Source of the DNA: an uncultured Granulosicoccaceae bacterium
GTDB taxonomy: Bacteria > Pseudomonadota > Gammaproteobacteria > Granulosicoccales > Granulosicoccaceae
Direction of reading: 5' to 3'
NCBI GenBank assembly: GCA_937931165.1
Contig: CALHCI010000126.1
Span: 1-48,152, forward strand
DNA length: 48,152 nucleotides
In this document: positions 27,564-36,485 of the stretch, piece by piece
Numbering within the stretch: the stretch's first letter is position 1
Layout of the letters: the number at the start of each line of letters is the position of its first letter
The notes under the pieces: generated by a model
What the model saw: the letters and a program-made list of their open reading frames with translations, nothing else
Told to the model about the DNA's origin: nothing
Database searches by the model: none
Program-made: the position numbers and the translations under genes

Positions 27564-28754
27564 TTACAGCGTGCACTCGGAGGCGTAGACATCCTGGTGA
27601 TTTTCAAGCACAACCTGATCTATCTGGGTTGTCCAGTTGCCGTCTTCATCTTCAACCACGGTTCGTGAGTAGAAGTTCTGAATTGGCATGTGGTTGTTGC
27701 CATAACTGAACTCGCCTCGTATAGATGGGAAGTCAGCCTTTTGCATCGCAGCGCGCATGCCGTCCATATCATCGAGGTTGCCATCTACAGAGTCGACAGC
27801 AGACTTGATTAACATGATTGAGTCATACGCCTGTGCCGCATAAAACGAAGGGTAGTTGCCATATTTTTCACGGAAGTCTGCGACAAATTTATTGTTGGCA
27901 GGAACATCGAGATCAGGGCTCCAGAACTGCGTCATGCTTGAACCTAACACGCTCTTCATGCCGCCTTCTTTGAGCTTTGGCAGAGAAAGCGAGTCAATGG
28001 TAAACACAGTATAGAGCGGCAGTGAGTCTTTAAGTCCTGCCTGTTCATACTGCTTGATAAACGCGCCGGCCGCTTTGCCGGGGTAGAACACAAAGATGCC
28101 CTCAGCACCGGAGGCTTTCGCTTTGGCCAGCTCTGCAGAAAAATCGAGCTGTGCGTCTTTGCCCCACTTGGTGAGATCTTTACCAACAATCTCACCTTTG
28201 AACGTTCTCTCAACACCGGCCACCATATCTTTGCCGGCGGCGTAGTTTGGTGCCATCACATACAGTGACTTTACGCCTTTTTTATTCAGTGTCTCACCCA
28301 TGGCCATCGGTGTCTGGTCGTTCTGCCAGGACGTTGAGAAAAAGTTTTCGTGGCACAGTTTGCCGGCAACCGGTGAAGGTCCGGCATTGGCGCTGATCAG
28401 AAACTTGCCTGAGTCCAGCACCGATTTGCGGGAGGCGAGTAGTACATGTGACCAGATATACCCGGCAACAAAATCGACATCGTCCTGCTTGACCAGTTTA
28501 TCGGTTGCCTGTTTGCCAACCTCCGGTTTGAAACCGTCATCAGCCATGATCAGCTCAACCGGCTTGCCGCCCATGGTGTTATCAATGTGTTCGAGGGCCA
28601 GGTTAACGGCGTTTTCCTGATCTTTACCTATTGAAGCAGCGCCGGTGGTTAACGTGGTGATAAAACCGATCTTCACCTGATCTGCGGCGTTAACTGCCTG
28701 GGTGCCCAGCGTCAGTGCTGCGGCTACGGTGGCTGAGGTAAGTAGTTTTTTCAT
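27564..28754 (-). CDS. ABC transporter periplasmic substrate-binding protein (Leu/Ile/Val-binding family)
   Basis: This 396-aa protein has a clear signal peptide (MKKLLTSATVAAALTLGTQAVNA, residues 1-23 before AD). The mature part is a type I periplasmic binding fold: DQVKIGFITTLTTGAASIGKDQ at the N-terminal lobe, MADDGFKPEVGKQ, YAAQAYDSIMLIKSA. It is first in the operon, with an AAGGA ribosome binding site. The family binds branched-chain amino acids but also aromatic acids, amides or urea; the true ligand is not clear from sequence. Two cysteines are notable, in GKLCHENFF and in the last residues (SECTL). Confidence 0.92.
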   Translation of the reverse strand: MKKLLTSATVAAALTLGTQAVNAADQVKIGFITTLTTGAASIGKDQENAVNLALEHIDNTMGGKPVELIMADDGFKPEVGKQATDKLVKQDDVDFVAGYIWSHVLLASRKSVLDSGKFLISANAGPSPVAGKLCHENFFSTSWQNDQTPMAMGETLNKKGVKSLYVMAPNYAAGKDMVAGVERTFKGEIVGKDLTKWGKDAQLDFSAELAKAKASGAEGIFVFYPGKAAGAFIKQYEQAGLKDSLPLYTVFTIDSLSLPKLKEGGMKSVLGSSMTQFWSPDLDVPANNKFVADFREKYGNYPSFYAAQAYDSIMLIKSAVDSVDGNLDDMDGMRAAMQKADFPSIRGEFSYGNNHMPIQNFYSRTVVEDEDGNWTTQIDQVVLENHQDVYASECTL

Positions 28755-28985
28755 GAATTATTCCTTCTGGGTTGGTCGCTGCCATGCAAATGTGCAGAGC
28801 AGCGTGTTCAGCAAACAACCTGTGGCTCCAGTTTACATGGAGGCAGCGGGCTATTCATGCCCGCTTGTGGAAGTTTGTCGAGCTAAACGACGGTAAATCC
28901 GGAATAAGGTGACAAAACAACCAAAATGTCGTCTGCAGGCAACTGGTCAGGCCTGTTCGCGCGCGAGTTACCACGCAGGTGAGGA
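28755..28985 (-). promoter_or_regulatory. Upstream region of the ABC operon, with a hairpin
   Basis: About 230 bases between the MscS-family gene and the binding-protein gene. A perfect 7-bp inverted repeat with a 7-nt loop (28845-28865, AGCGGGC/GCCCGCT) lies about 90 nt before the binding-protein start. With no T tract on either side it is either a weak terminator for the upstream gene or a leader structure. I could not place a convincing promoter, though the operon must be transcribed from here or from further upstream. Confidence 0.4.
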
Positions 28986-30059
28986 TCAGGTGAGCTGTGG
29001 GTCGATATTCGTCACGACATGGGTGTACGGCGTAGACAGAGCAATGTTCCGCTCAATTGAGGTGTTGAGCACTTGCTCTGTCAGGTACTGTCGGGTTGCC
29101 ACCAGGCTTTGTACATCCTTGATGTAGTAAAACAACCCCCACTCTACAGCGTGGTCACCGGCATCCAGCACCCGGATTTCCAGCGGGTGGGTTTCATCGA
29201 GCTTGGTGTCCCCGGAGTCGCAGGCGCGCTTGAAGGCTTCAGTAAACAGTTTTCTGACAGAATCAGCGTCTGTGTCATAGCCGATTTTAAATACCAGTTT
29301 TTCACGTAACCCGCGTGCAGACGCAAATTTAGACAACGAATGGATCGGTTGTTCGCGTAACCTGGAATTGCTGATCATCACTCGGTGGTTGTTTATTACA
29401 TCGATAAGCACTGTATGAAATATTTTTGTTTTAAACACCCTGCCGAGAATTGGCGGGTTGTCCAGTTCGATCAGGTCACCTTCGCTGACCATATCGCTGT
29501 TTAGCAACACCAGACCGCTGATAATATCCGGTGCCCAGGCGGCTTGTGTGAGTGCCAGAAAGACACCGACAAAGCCGATGACACCACCAGCTTCAAGCAG
29601 GCTGCTGTAGCCCGCGATACGAATGACCGCGATCAGTGCGACGATTCCGATAAAAGTGCTTAGGACCAGCGTCAGCATTCGTGAATGGTAGGTGTCTGAT
29701 ACCTGAGTACCCTCTGCGCTGGTGTTTACCTTGCCGTAGCGCCGCCGCATGACATAACTTGCGATGTTTGCCGTCAGGTAGGCAAGATAGAACACCACCA
29801 GAATTGAAAGTATGCGCAGTGCCAGACCATTGCCGGCCGGGTTGCTGGTATAAAAAGCGTTGTAGCAAACCACGGCCAATATGGCGAGGTTGAGCCCGCG
29901 CATTACATTGACCTGAAAGTCGAACTGGCGTTTTTCACGCTTTGCCAGCAGACGCTCCAGAATCGGGCGCGCCAGCAACAGCAGCAACAGATTCAGTGCA
30001 ATGATGAGGTAATGGACTGTGCTCAGGCGAGCCAGTGTTAACGTAAAAAACTCGTTCAT
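28986..30059 (-). CDS. MscS family mechanosensitive channel
   Basis: This 357-aa membrane protein has about five hydrophobic segments in residues 15-185. The last is the pore-lining helix region (GGVIGFVGVFLALTQAAWAPDIISGLVLL), followed by the MscS beta domain (SEGDLIELDNPPILGRV, VMISNSRLREQPI) and a C-terminal alpha/beta domain. It probably releases small solutes on hypo-osmotic shock, or serves a signalling or ion role as the smaller MscS relatives do. The start has no obvious ribosome binding site but lies directly next to an 8-bp inverted repeat. It is not part of an obvious operon. Confidence 0.9.
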   Translation of the reverse strand: MNEFFTLTLARLSTVHYLIIALNLLLLLLARPILERLLAKREKRQFDFQVNVMRGLNLAILAVVCYNAFYTSNPAGNGLALRILSILVVFYLAYLTANIASYVMRRRYGKVNTSAEGTQVSDTYHSRMLTLVLSTFIGIVALIAVIRIAGYSSLLEAGGVIGFVGVFLALTQAAWAPDIISGLVLLNSDMVSEGDLIELDNPPILGRVFKTKIFHTVLIDVINNHRVMISNSRLREQPIHSLSKFASARGLREKLVFKIGYDTDADSVRKLFTEAFKRACDSGDTKLDETHPLEIRVLDAGDHAVEWGLFYYIKDVQSLVATRQYLTEQVLNTSIERNIALSTPYTHVVTNIDPQLT

Positions 30060-30060
30060 T

Positions 30061-30098
30061 GATTAAGCATAATGCATCTCTGGCAAATCTGCTTAATC
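30061..30098 (-). promoter_or_regulatory. Inverted repeat abutting the MscS-family start codon
   Basis: A perfect 8-bp inverted repeat, GATTAAGC (30061-30068) and GCTTAATC (30091-30098), flanks a 22-nt spacer and ends 2 bp before the start codon of the channel gene. As RNA it would fold over the place where a ribosome binding site should be; as DNA it looks like a dimeric repressor site. Confidence 0.5.
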
Positions 30099-30238
30099 AG
30101 TCACTCGCGGAATTTTCAGACGGTCTTTAAACGCGCGATACAACCCTCCCGCTTGTGCCCAGTTGTAGGAGGGTCAGCGTCTAAGCGCCGGGGAGGGTTC
30201 TTCGCCGTACTTATACTGCTTTCACAACAAGCCTGGCT
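30099..30238 (-). other. Region downstream of the glutamate dehydrogenase gene
   Basis: About 140 bases between the end of the dehydrogenase gene and the channel gene. A 7-bp inverted pair, ACCCTCC (30143-30149) and GGAGGGT (30168-30174), with an 18-nt loop could terminate the dehydrogenase transcript, but no strong T run follows on the - strand. A nearby GGAGGG at 30191-30196 could compete for the same arm. No coding region is seen. Confidence 0.35.
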
Positions 30239-33200
30239 TTATTCTGAACCCGCCAGCGGGCGGCTGGATTGCAGTAGCTTATGCACTTCGGCAACGGCCA
30301 GCGACAACATCGCATAGTCTGCGTTGCCAGTGGATTTGATTTCACTGAGTCGCTGCGAATAAATATCGAGTCTGGCATCGTTTGCCTTTGCCCAGTGCTT
30401 TACCATGCTGCGTGGCTTGTCACCGACATCATCGGTGCCAGTCAATATCTCTGCGCACAGATGGCGCTGCTGGTAATGCAAATCAGAACGTAGCGCCGAC
30501 TTGGCCAGTCCGTGCCAGTGGTTACTGGTTTCCAGTGAACCGATCTGTTCACGCAGCCATTGAATCTCAAGATAATCGCCCAGTTGAAAATAGACACCGG
30601 CAGTGGTTTTAAGCGGAACACCGGAAGTGGCGGCGATATCTATGATGTCAAAGCTTGATGATAGCGGCACCACCGCAGAAACCGATTCTGCGACTTCTTC
30701 AGGTACGTGGTTGCGGATGAAATGCTTGCAGCGTGAGCGATAGCTTGATTTATTAGGTGTAGCCAGTGACTCCGGTATCTTTTTACGCAACTCATCGGTA
30801 CCTGTTTCAAAGTAATCGATGATGGTTTGAATGTTGTAGTCGATCCTGCGATTCTTCACCAACCAGTGAATGCCACGCTCAACCCAGCCTCTGACTATCA
30901 GCAGCAGTTCGTGTTGTGTATCGCTGCTGACCTGATTGTCGAGTGATTCGATTGATTCCCATAAGTCTCGCATTTTAAATACCGCTCGCACCGCAACGTA
31001 AGCTGATGCAATGTCTGCGGTACTTGCACCGAGCTCTTCCTGAAGTCTGAACAGATAAGTTGGTCCAAGCCGGTTTACCAGGCTGTTGGTAATCTGTGTG
31101 GCAATGATTTCATTGCGCAGCTGGTGCTGGCTTATCTGATCACTAAACCGTTCGCCAAGTATGCTTGGGAAGTAGTTAACCAGTTCCTGATCAAAGTAGG
31201 TATCTTTAACCAGTGCTGAGTCACGAAGCTGCTCGTAGATATCCATCTTACTGTAAGCAACCAGAACAGCCAGTTCAGGGGCAGAAAGACCTTTGCCGTC
31301 TGCAGCGCGTTCTGCAATCATCTCATGGTCTGGCAGAAATTCGATTGCCGGATTGAGCTTGCCTGCGTTGGTCAACTCGTTCATAAAACGCGCATGCTCA
31401 CCAAGCAGGGCGGGTGCCTGAGCTACGGTCAGACTGATGCACTGTGTTTGCAGATAGTTATCGCGCAGCACCAGATCGGAAACTTCGTCAGTCATTTCTG
31501 CCAGTAGTGCGGTGCGTTGCTCCGCAGGCAGGTGTCCGTGACTCACTAATCCATCGACCAGAATTTTAATGTTGACTTCATGGTCAGAGCAATCAACACC
31601 CGCAGAGTTGTCTATGGCATCTGTGTAGATTTTGCCGCCATTTAACGCAAACTCAATACGACCAAGTTGTGTACAACCCAGGTTGCCGCCTTCGCCAACT
31701 GCCCGGCAACGCAATTCGCTAGCGTTAACCCGTAGTGCGTCATTGGTCTTGTCCTGTGCATCGGCATGTGACTCAGAAGCTGCTTTGATATACGTGCCAA
31801 TGCCGCCATTCCACAGTAGATCGACCTTTGCTTTTAACAGCGCGTTAATCAGATCGTTGGGAGCCATTGATTTTTGCTTAAGCCCAAACGCGCTGGCAAC
31901 CTCGGGAGTGATTGGAATAGACTTGGATGATCGGCTGTAGATACCGCCACCGGTAGAAATTAAAGACTGATCGTAGTCTTCCCAGCTGGATCTCGGCAGT
32001 GCAAACAGCCTTTGTCTTTCAGTAAAGGTTTTTGCAGCGTCAGGTGCGGGGTCGAGAAAGATATGCATGTGATTGAACGCGGCAAGCAATTGGATTTTTT
32101 CTGACAACAACATGCCGTTGCCGAACACATCACCACTCATGTCACCGATGCCTACGACGGTAAAGGTTTCTTCCTGTGTGTTCAGGTTGTATTCGCGGAA
32201 GTGTCTTTTTACCGACTCCCATGCACCTTTGGCAGTGATGCCCATGCCTTTGTGATCATAACCGACTGAGCCACCAGAAGCGAAAGCATCGCCAAGCCAG
32301 AATCCATATTCTGCGGAAACACCGTTTGCAATGTCAGAGAATGTTGCTGTGCCTTTATCTGCTGCGACCACCAGGTATGGGTCGTCTGCGTCTTGTCTGA
32401 CCACATCTGTCGGCGGTATTACCTTGCCGTCGATGTAATTGTCTGTGATGTCTAATAACCCGCGTAGAAAAGTCTGATAACAGGCGACAACTTCCTGCAT
32501 GAGTACTTCGCGGGAGGCGTTAACCGGTGCCTGCTTAACGACAAATCCACCTTTGGACCCGACTGGCACAATGACTGAATTTTTCACCATTTGTGCTTTC
32601 ATTAAACCGAGCACTTCTGTGCGGAAATCTTCACGACGGTCAGACCATCGCAGGCCGCCGCGCGCGACTTTGCCGCCACGCAGGTGCGTTGCCTCAACTC
32701 TGGGAGAGCAAACGAATATTTCAAACTCGGGGCAGGGCAGCGGCATGCCCTGAATGTTGGATGGAATCAGTTTGATAGAAAGATAATCACGCGGGTTACC
32801 GTGATCGTCATTCTGATAGTAGTTGGTTCTTACGGTGGCGGCGATGGCGTCACCGAAGGTACGGATTATTCTGTCTTCGTCAAGACTGGTGACCTGATCA
32901 AGCGCATCGTTAAATTGCCCGGTTATTTCATCGCTATTGTTATCACTGTTAGAAGCAGTGTGCGGGTCGAATCTGGCTTCGAACATTTGTACCGCAAGTT
33001 GCGCCAGTCTGCCGTTATTGATCAGGCAGCTTGTCATGTAGTCCTGTGAGTATGGTATCTTTATTTGCAGCAGATATTTTGTGTAGCAGCGAAGTATGGT
33101 GATCTGTCGCCAGTTTAAACCTGCTGTTAACACCAGCTGGTTCAAGCCGTCGTCATCGACTTCACCGTGCCAGGCTTTAAGAAAGGTTTGCTGAAAAGAA

Positions 33201-35065
33201 TAAGCTACCTGTTCAACGGGTATCGCTTTGGCATCGGCCTTATGCAGCTTGAATACCCGGATGTTAAGCGCGTTTCCTTCGGCCGCAACGGTGTAGGGTT
33301 GTTCACCAATGACCGGCACACCCATGTTTTCCAGTATGTGAATAGTTTTTGATAAAGGTACTTCGATATCTGAATGGTAGATGTTAAAGCCGATTTCAGT
33401 ATCACTGTGATTTTTATCACGATAGAACAAGACTTCAAGGCTGTTGTGACTCTGGACTTTGGCAAGTTCTGCGATGTCCCGGGTAGCGGTCGCGACGTTG
33501 TTCTGTGTTTTGTAGGCTTCCGGGAGACTGCGTGACAAACTGACCAGTTGTTCTGTTGTTACGGCATCAGTTTGTGTTTCTACCAGTGCGTTGCGAAGTT
33601 TATCGTCCCAGTTTTGTGCAGCGTCGATAACGCGTTGTTCGAGTGCGGCAAAATCTGCACTAGCGCTTTTGCCATTTTTGCAGGGCGTTCTTAACGAAAA
33701 CAGCATTCGTGCTAACGTGTCTTCTGATGACAGCGTAATATCAAATTCGACGTTGTCTGCCTGTAGGGACTGCAACAGAATTTCCTGAATTCTCAGGCGT
33801 AACTCGCGTGAGTAGATATCACTGGGTACGTAAACAAAGCAGGTTGCCATTCGTTGGAAGCGATCTTGTATGCCAAACAGGCGTACTCGCGGATGATGCA
33901 TCAAACTCATAATGCCGCGCGAGATATCCATGATGGTATTTTCATCAGATTGCAGTAAGAGGTCCCTGGGAAAACCCTCCAGTGTGGTAAGCAGAATTTT
34001 TCCGTCGTGTGCACCCGGATTAAAATCTGATTTGGCAATGATGTTTAACAGCTTGTGACGCAGAATCGGAATGGAGTCGAGGTCAGTGCTATCTGCTCGT
34101 GATGTAAAGAAACCACAGATCACACAGCGTCCGTTCGTTTTGCCGTTGTTGTCTATGCGTCGATAGGTCAGCACATCCATCGGTCGTGGCCAGATGACCG
34201 GCGCCCGATCAAGTGATTTGGTGATGTACAGTACATCGTTGGCCGTTTGTTTAAGTTCACTCTCGGGGACACAGTTCTCCAGTACCTGCGTCGCCGATGA
34301 GCCACGGTAAATCCCCAGCGCACTGTCTTTAACTAATGATAATCCACGGCCGGAATCTTCAAGTTCTGCATAGCCGGTAAAGGTAAAGTGAAAGCGTTGC
34401 AGCCAGTCGATAAAGTCGCAGGACTCTGCAATGGTAAAATCATCGGCTACGGATTCTCTTAACGCCTGGCTGGTGGCGGCGCTGGCGTTTTTCATTGGCT
34501 CCCAGTCATCGCAAACCAGATTTACATCAGCGATAACGTGGCGTATGTCCAATTCTATTTCGCTAAACAATGATTCATCAAAAATGCGATCAATATGCAA
34601 CTGCATAAATGATTCTTGCGTTGCCTCGGCGGTGTCGTCACCGACCAGCCCTTCGAGTGTGCCGTCCGGTTTTCTGATCACAGAGAAGATCGGATGAATT
34701 GACTGACTGATGCTGTAACCCCGGCGAGTGATCGCCAGTGCCACTGATCGCACCAGAAACGGTTTGTCTGAGGTGGTGATCTCTATAATCGTCTGATTTG
34801 ATTCCCAGCCATGCTTTTCGCTGTCAGGATTGTAAATTCTAACGAGGCACTCTTCTGCACCGCGCCTGGAAGCGAAATTCCAGTGAGACATGGCTGCCGC
34901 GTTGAGTTCACCGAGATCACGGAACTCGATGTCTTCAAACGGGACTTGCTGATAGTAGTGCTGCACCAGCTGCGGTTGTTCGGCCAGGGTCTGTCTGGTT
35001 CGCATGGGATTGCCTTGCTCAGCGTGAGTCATGGCGTGTCGATCAGTCGCTGGGTTGCGAGGCAT
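30239..35065 (-). CDS. gdhB: Large NAD-specific glutamate dehydrogenase
   Basis: This 1608-aa protein is the 180-kDa type of NAD-dependent glutamate dehydrogenase (P. aeruginosa GdhB is about 1620 aa). It deaminates glutamate to 2-oxoglutarate and ammonia and feeds amino-acid carbon to the TCA cycle. The first half is the regulatory region. The catalytic part begins near residue 790 with RGGKVARGGLRWSDRREDFR, then KAQMVKNSVIVPVGSKGGFVVK (substrate lysines) and the NAD-binding turn VGIGDMSGDVFGNG near residue 975. The start at 35065 was kept because of a GGTGGA upstream; ATGs at codons 12 and 21 are alternatives. It stands alone, but near an amino-acid uptake operon. Confidence 0.96.
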   Translation of the reverse strand: MPRNPATDRHAMTHAEQGNPMRTRQTLAEQPQLVQHYYQQVPFEDIEFRDLGELNAAAMSHWNFASRRGAEECLVRIYNPDSEKHGWESNQTIIEITTSDKPFLVRSVALAITRRGYSISQSIHPIFSVIRKPDGTLEGLVGDDTAEATQESFMQLHIDRIFDESLFSEIELDIRHVIADVNLVCDDWEPMKNASAATSQALRESVADDFTIAESCDFIDWLQRFHFTFTGYAELEDSGRGLSLVKDSALGIYRGSSATQVLENCVPESELKQTANDVLYITKSLDRAPVIWPRPMDVLTYRRIDNNGKTNGRCVICGFFTSRADSTDLDSIPILRHKLLNIIAKSDFNPGAHDGKILLTTLEGFPRDLLLQSDENTIMDISRGIMSLMHHPRVRLFGIQDRFQRMATCFVYVPSDIYSRELRLRIQEILLQSLQADNVEFDITLSSEDTLARMLFSLRTPCKNGKSASADFAALEQRVIDAAQNWDDKLRNALVETQTDAVTTEQLVSLSRSLPEAYKTQNNVATATRDIAELAKVQSHNSLEVLFYRDKNHSDTEIGFNIYHSDIEVPLSKTIHILENMGVPVIGEQPYTVAAEGNALNIRVFKLHKADAKAIPVEQVAYSFQQTFLKAWHGEVDDDGLNQLVLTAGLNWRQITILRCYTKYLLQIKIPYSQDYMTSCLINNGRLAQLAVQMFEARFDPHTASNSDNNSDEITGQFNDALDQVTSLDEDRIIRTFGDAIAATVRTNYYQNDDHGNPRDYLSIKLIPSNIQGMPLPCPEFEIFVCSPRVEATHLRGGKVARGGLRWSDRREDFRTEVLGLMKAQMVKNSVIVPVGSKGGFVVKQAPVNASREVLMQEVVACYQTFLRGLLDITDNYIDGKVIPPTDVVRQDADDPYLVVAADKGTATFSDIANGVSAEYGFWLGDAFASGGSVGYDHKGMGITAKGAWESVKRHFREYNLNTQEETFTVVGIGDMSGDVFGNGMLLSEKIQLLAAFNHMHIFLDPAPDAAKTFTERQRLFALPRSSWEDYDQSLISTGGGIYSRSSKSIPITPEVASAFGLKQKSMAPNDLINALLKAKVDLLWNGGIGTYIKAASESHADAQDKTNDALRVNASELRCRAVGEGGNLGCTQLGRIEFALNGGKIYTDAIDNSAGVDCSDHEVNIKILVDGLVSHGHLPAEQRTALLAEMTDEVSDLVLRDNYLQTQCISLTVAQAPALLGEHARFMNELTNAGKLNPAIEFLPDHEMIAERAADGKGLSAPELAVLVAYSKMDIYEQLRDSALVKDTYFDQELVNYFPSILGERFSDQISQHQLRNEIIATQITNSLVNRLGPTYLFRLQEELGASTADIASAYVAVRAVFKMRDLWESIESLDNQVSSDTQHELLLIVRGWVERGIHWLVKNRRIDYNIQTIIDYFETGTDELRKKIPESLATPNKSSYRSRCKHFIRNHVPEEVAESVSAVVPLSSSFDIIDIAATSGVPLKTTAGVYFQLGDYLEIQWLREQIGSLETSNHWHGLAKSALRSDLHYQQRHLCAEILTGTDDVGDKPRSMVKHWAKANDARLDIYSQRLSEIKSTGNADYAMLSLAVAEVHKLLQSSRPLAGSE

Positions 35066-35303
35066 GTTATTTCCACCCGAGAGCTTGCGATGTAGTAGGG
35101 CATAGGTAGGTCAGGCGCATTTAATGTGGAAACGCTATTCTGACCCTTTAACGGCACCCCTCCTAGGCCGTAGCGGCACGCACTGTCGTGTGTTGACTAA
35201 TTTTCGTGACCAATCGCAAACTCATACAGACGGCGTCCGCAAATGAGCACCGGCTGGCAGAACGACGCCGAAGTACCGGCGTCGATCTGACTGTCATTCG
35301 CGA
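35066..35303 (-). other. Region between the PfkB-family kinase and gdhB
   Basis: This 238-bp stretch should hold the gdhB promoter; none matched consensus well. A perfect 7-bp hairpin with a 6-nt loop (35264-35283, GACGCCG/CGGCGTC) lies 20 bp beyond the kinase stop codon and may end that transcript, though it lacks a T tract. No open reading frame of interest is seen. Confidence 0.4.
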
Positions 35304-36287
35304 TTAAACGAGCAGGGCTTTGGTTTGCTCGGTGGGCAGACGCGGGCCGAAATGCGTCACAATTTTGGACGCGGCGCGGCTGGCAAGCTCGGCCGACTGT
35401 ACGAAGCTCATATCGTGGGTGAGTCCGTAAAGAAATGCCCCGGCGTACATATCGCCCGCGCCATTGGTATCGATGACATCGACTTTGTCAGCCGGAATCT
35501 TGCTCATGGTCTGGCCGTCGTACACCACAGAGCCTTCTGCGCCTACCGTGATGGCAAATCTTCTGGCAAGTTTTTTCAGAGCGTCGGCAGCGGCTTCAAC
35601 GTTGTCGGTGCCGGTCATGAGGGTGGCTTCGTCTTCGTTGCAGAACAACAGGTCAAGATCAGTGCCTGCCATTTCAAGCAGTCCGTCTTTGAAAAAGTTC
35701 ACCATGTTGGGATCAGAAAGGGTTAGCACGGTCGGCACGCTCGCCTCTCTGGCAATTGAAGCGGCCTTAATGGCTGCGGCACGCCCGGTATCAGAGGCGA
35801 CCAGATACCCTTCCATATACACATATTTTGAATTGGCGATAGCTTGCGGGTCGACCTCGGCCTCGGACAAACTGACCGTGACACCCAGATAAGTGTTCAT
35901 TGTACGATCAGCGTCGGGAGTGACCATCACAATGCACTTGCCGGTATGACCTTCTACACGACTGGCGTTGTCGAGATTGGTGTCGACGTTACACTGGTTC
36001 ATGTCAGCGAGGTAAAAGTCACCGAAGTCATCGCTGGAGACCTTACAGCTGTAATATCCATCACCACCGAGTTGCGCAAGAGCGATCACGGAGTTGGCTG
36101 CAGAGCCGCCGCTGGCCTTCTTGTGGCTGAGGTCACTGAGTTGCTTTACCAGCTCGTGGTGGCGATCTTCCTCAATCAGCGTCATGAGGCCTTTGTCGAC
36201 ACCCAGTTCGGCAAGCTTTTCGTCCGATACTTTGTATTCCATATCGACCAGGGCATTGCCTATCCCGTACAAATCGTATTTTTTCAT
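35304..36287 (-). CDS. PfkB-family sugar/nucleoside kinase, probably adenosine kinase
   Basis: This 327-aa protein is a ribokinase-fold kinase. The N-terminal GIGNALVDMEYKV is followed by the glycine-rich GGSAANS (sugar or nucleoside site, about residue 60) and the C-terminal signature DTNGAGDMYAGAFLYG (about 270-285), which holds the anion hole and the catalytic aspartate. Bacterial members of this length with these motifs are usually named adenosine kinase (adenosine to AMP), but ribose or other nucleosides cannot be excluded by eye. It is divergent from aspS. Confidence 0.85.
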   Translation of the reverse strand: MKKYDLYGIGNALVDMEYKVSDEKLAELGVDKGLMTLIEEDRHHELVKQLSDLSHKKASGGSAANSVIALAQLGGDGYYSCKVSSDDFGDFYLADMNQCNVDTNLDNASRVEGHTGKCIVMVTPDADRTMNTYLGVTVSLSEAEVDPQAIANSKYVYMEGYLVASDTGRAAAIKAASIAREASVPTVLTLSDPNMVNFFKDGLLEMAGTDLDLLFCNEDEATLMTGTDNVEAAADALKKLARRFAITVGAEGSVVYDGQTMSKIPADKVDVIDTNGAGDMYAGAFLYGLTHDMSFVQSAELASRAASKIVTHFGPRLPTEQTKALLV

Positions 36288-36386
36288 TAGTTCTCCGCGC
36301 TGGCAGATTTGCGCTATTTTCAGTGATCTTTATAGCTTAGACCAAGCAGGCCGCACGTGTTGTTGCAATGCAGTAGATCATCGTCG

Positions 36387-36415
36387 CAACAATCGCGCGT
36401 AGTTGGTGTAAAATC
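36387..36415 (+). promoter_or_regulatory. Possible promoter for aspS
   Basis: TAAAAT (36410-36415) is preceded 17 bp upstream by GCAACA (36387-36392), a poor -35. A small perfect hairpin (AAGCAG/CTGCTT with a TATC loop, 36436-36451) lies downstream in the leader of aspS. The promoter call is tentative; a TATATA at 36454-36459 is an alternative -10. Confidence 0.3.
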
Positions 36416-36485
36416 CTGCGCTAGATTGTGTCAATAAGCAGTATCCTGCTTCCTATATACCGAAACCAGACGGAAATCAGATCTA

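Noticed and set aside
35264..35283. Intrinsic terminator after the PfkB-family kinase
   Set aside because: The 7-bp stem is perfect but no T tract follows on the coding strand, so I left it as a hairpin within the intergenic note.
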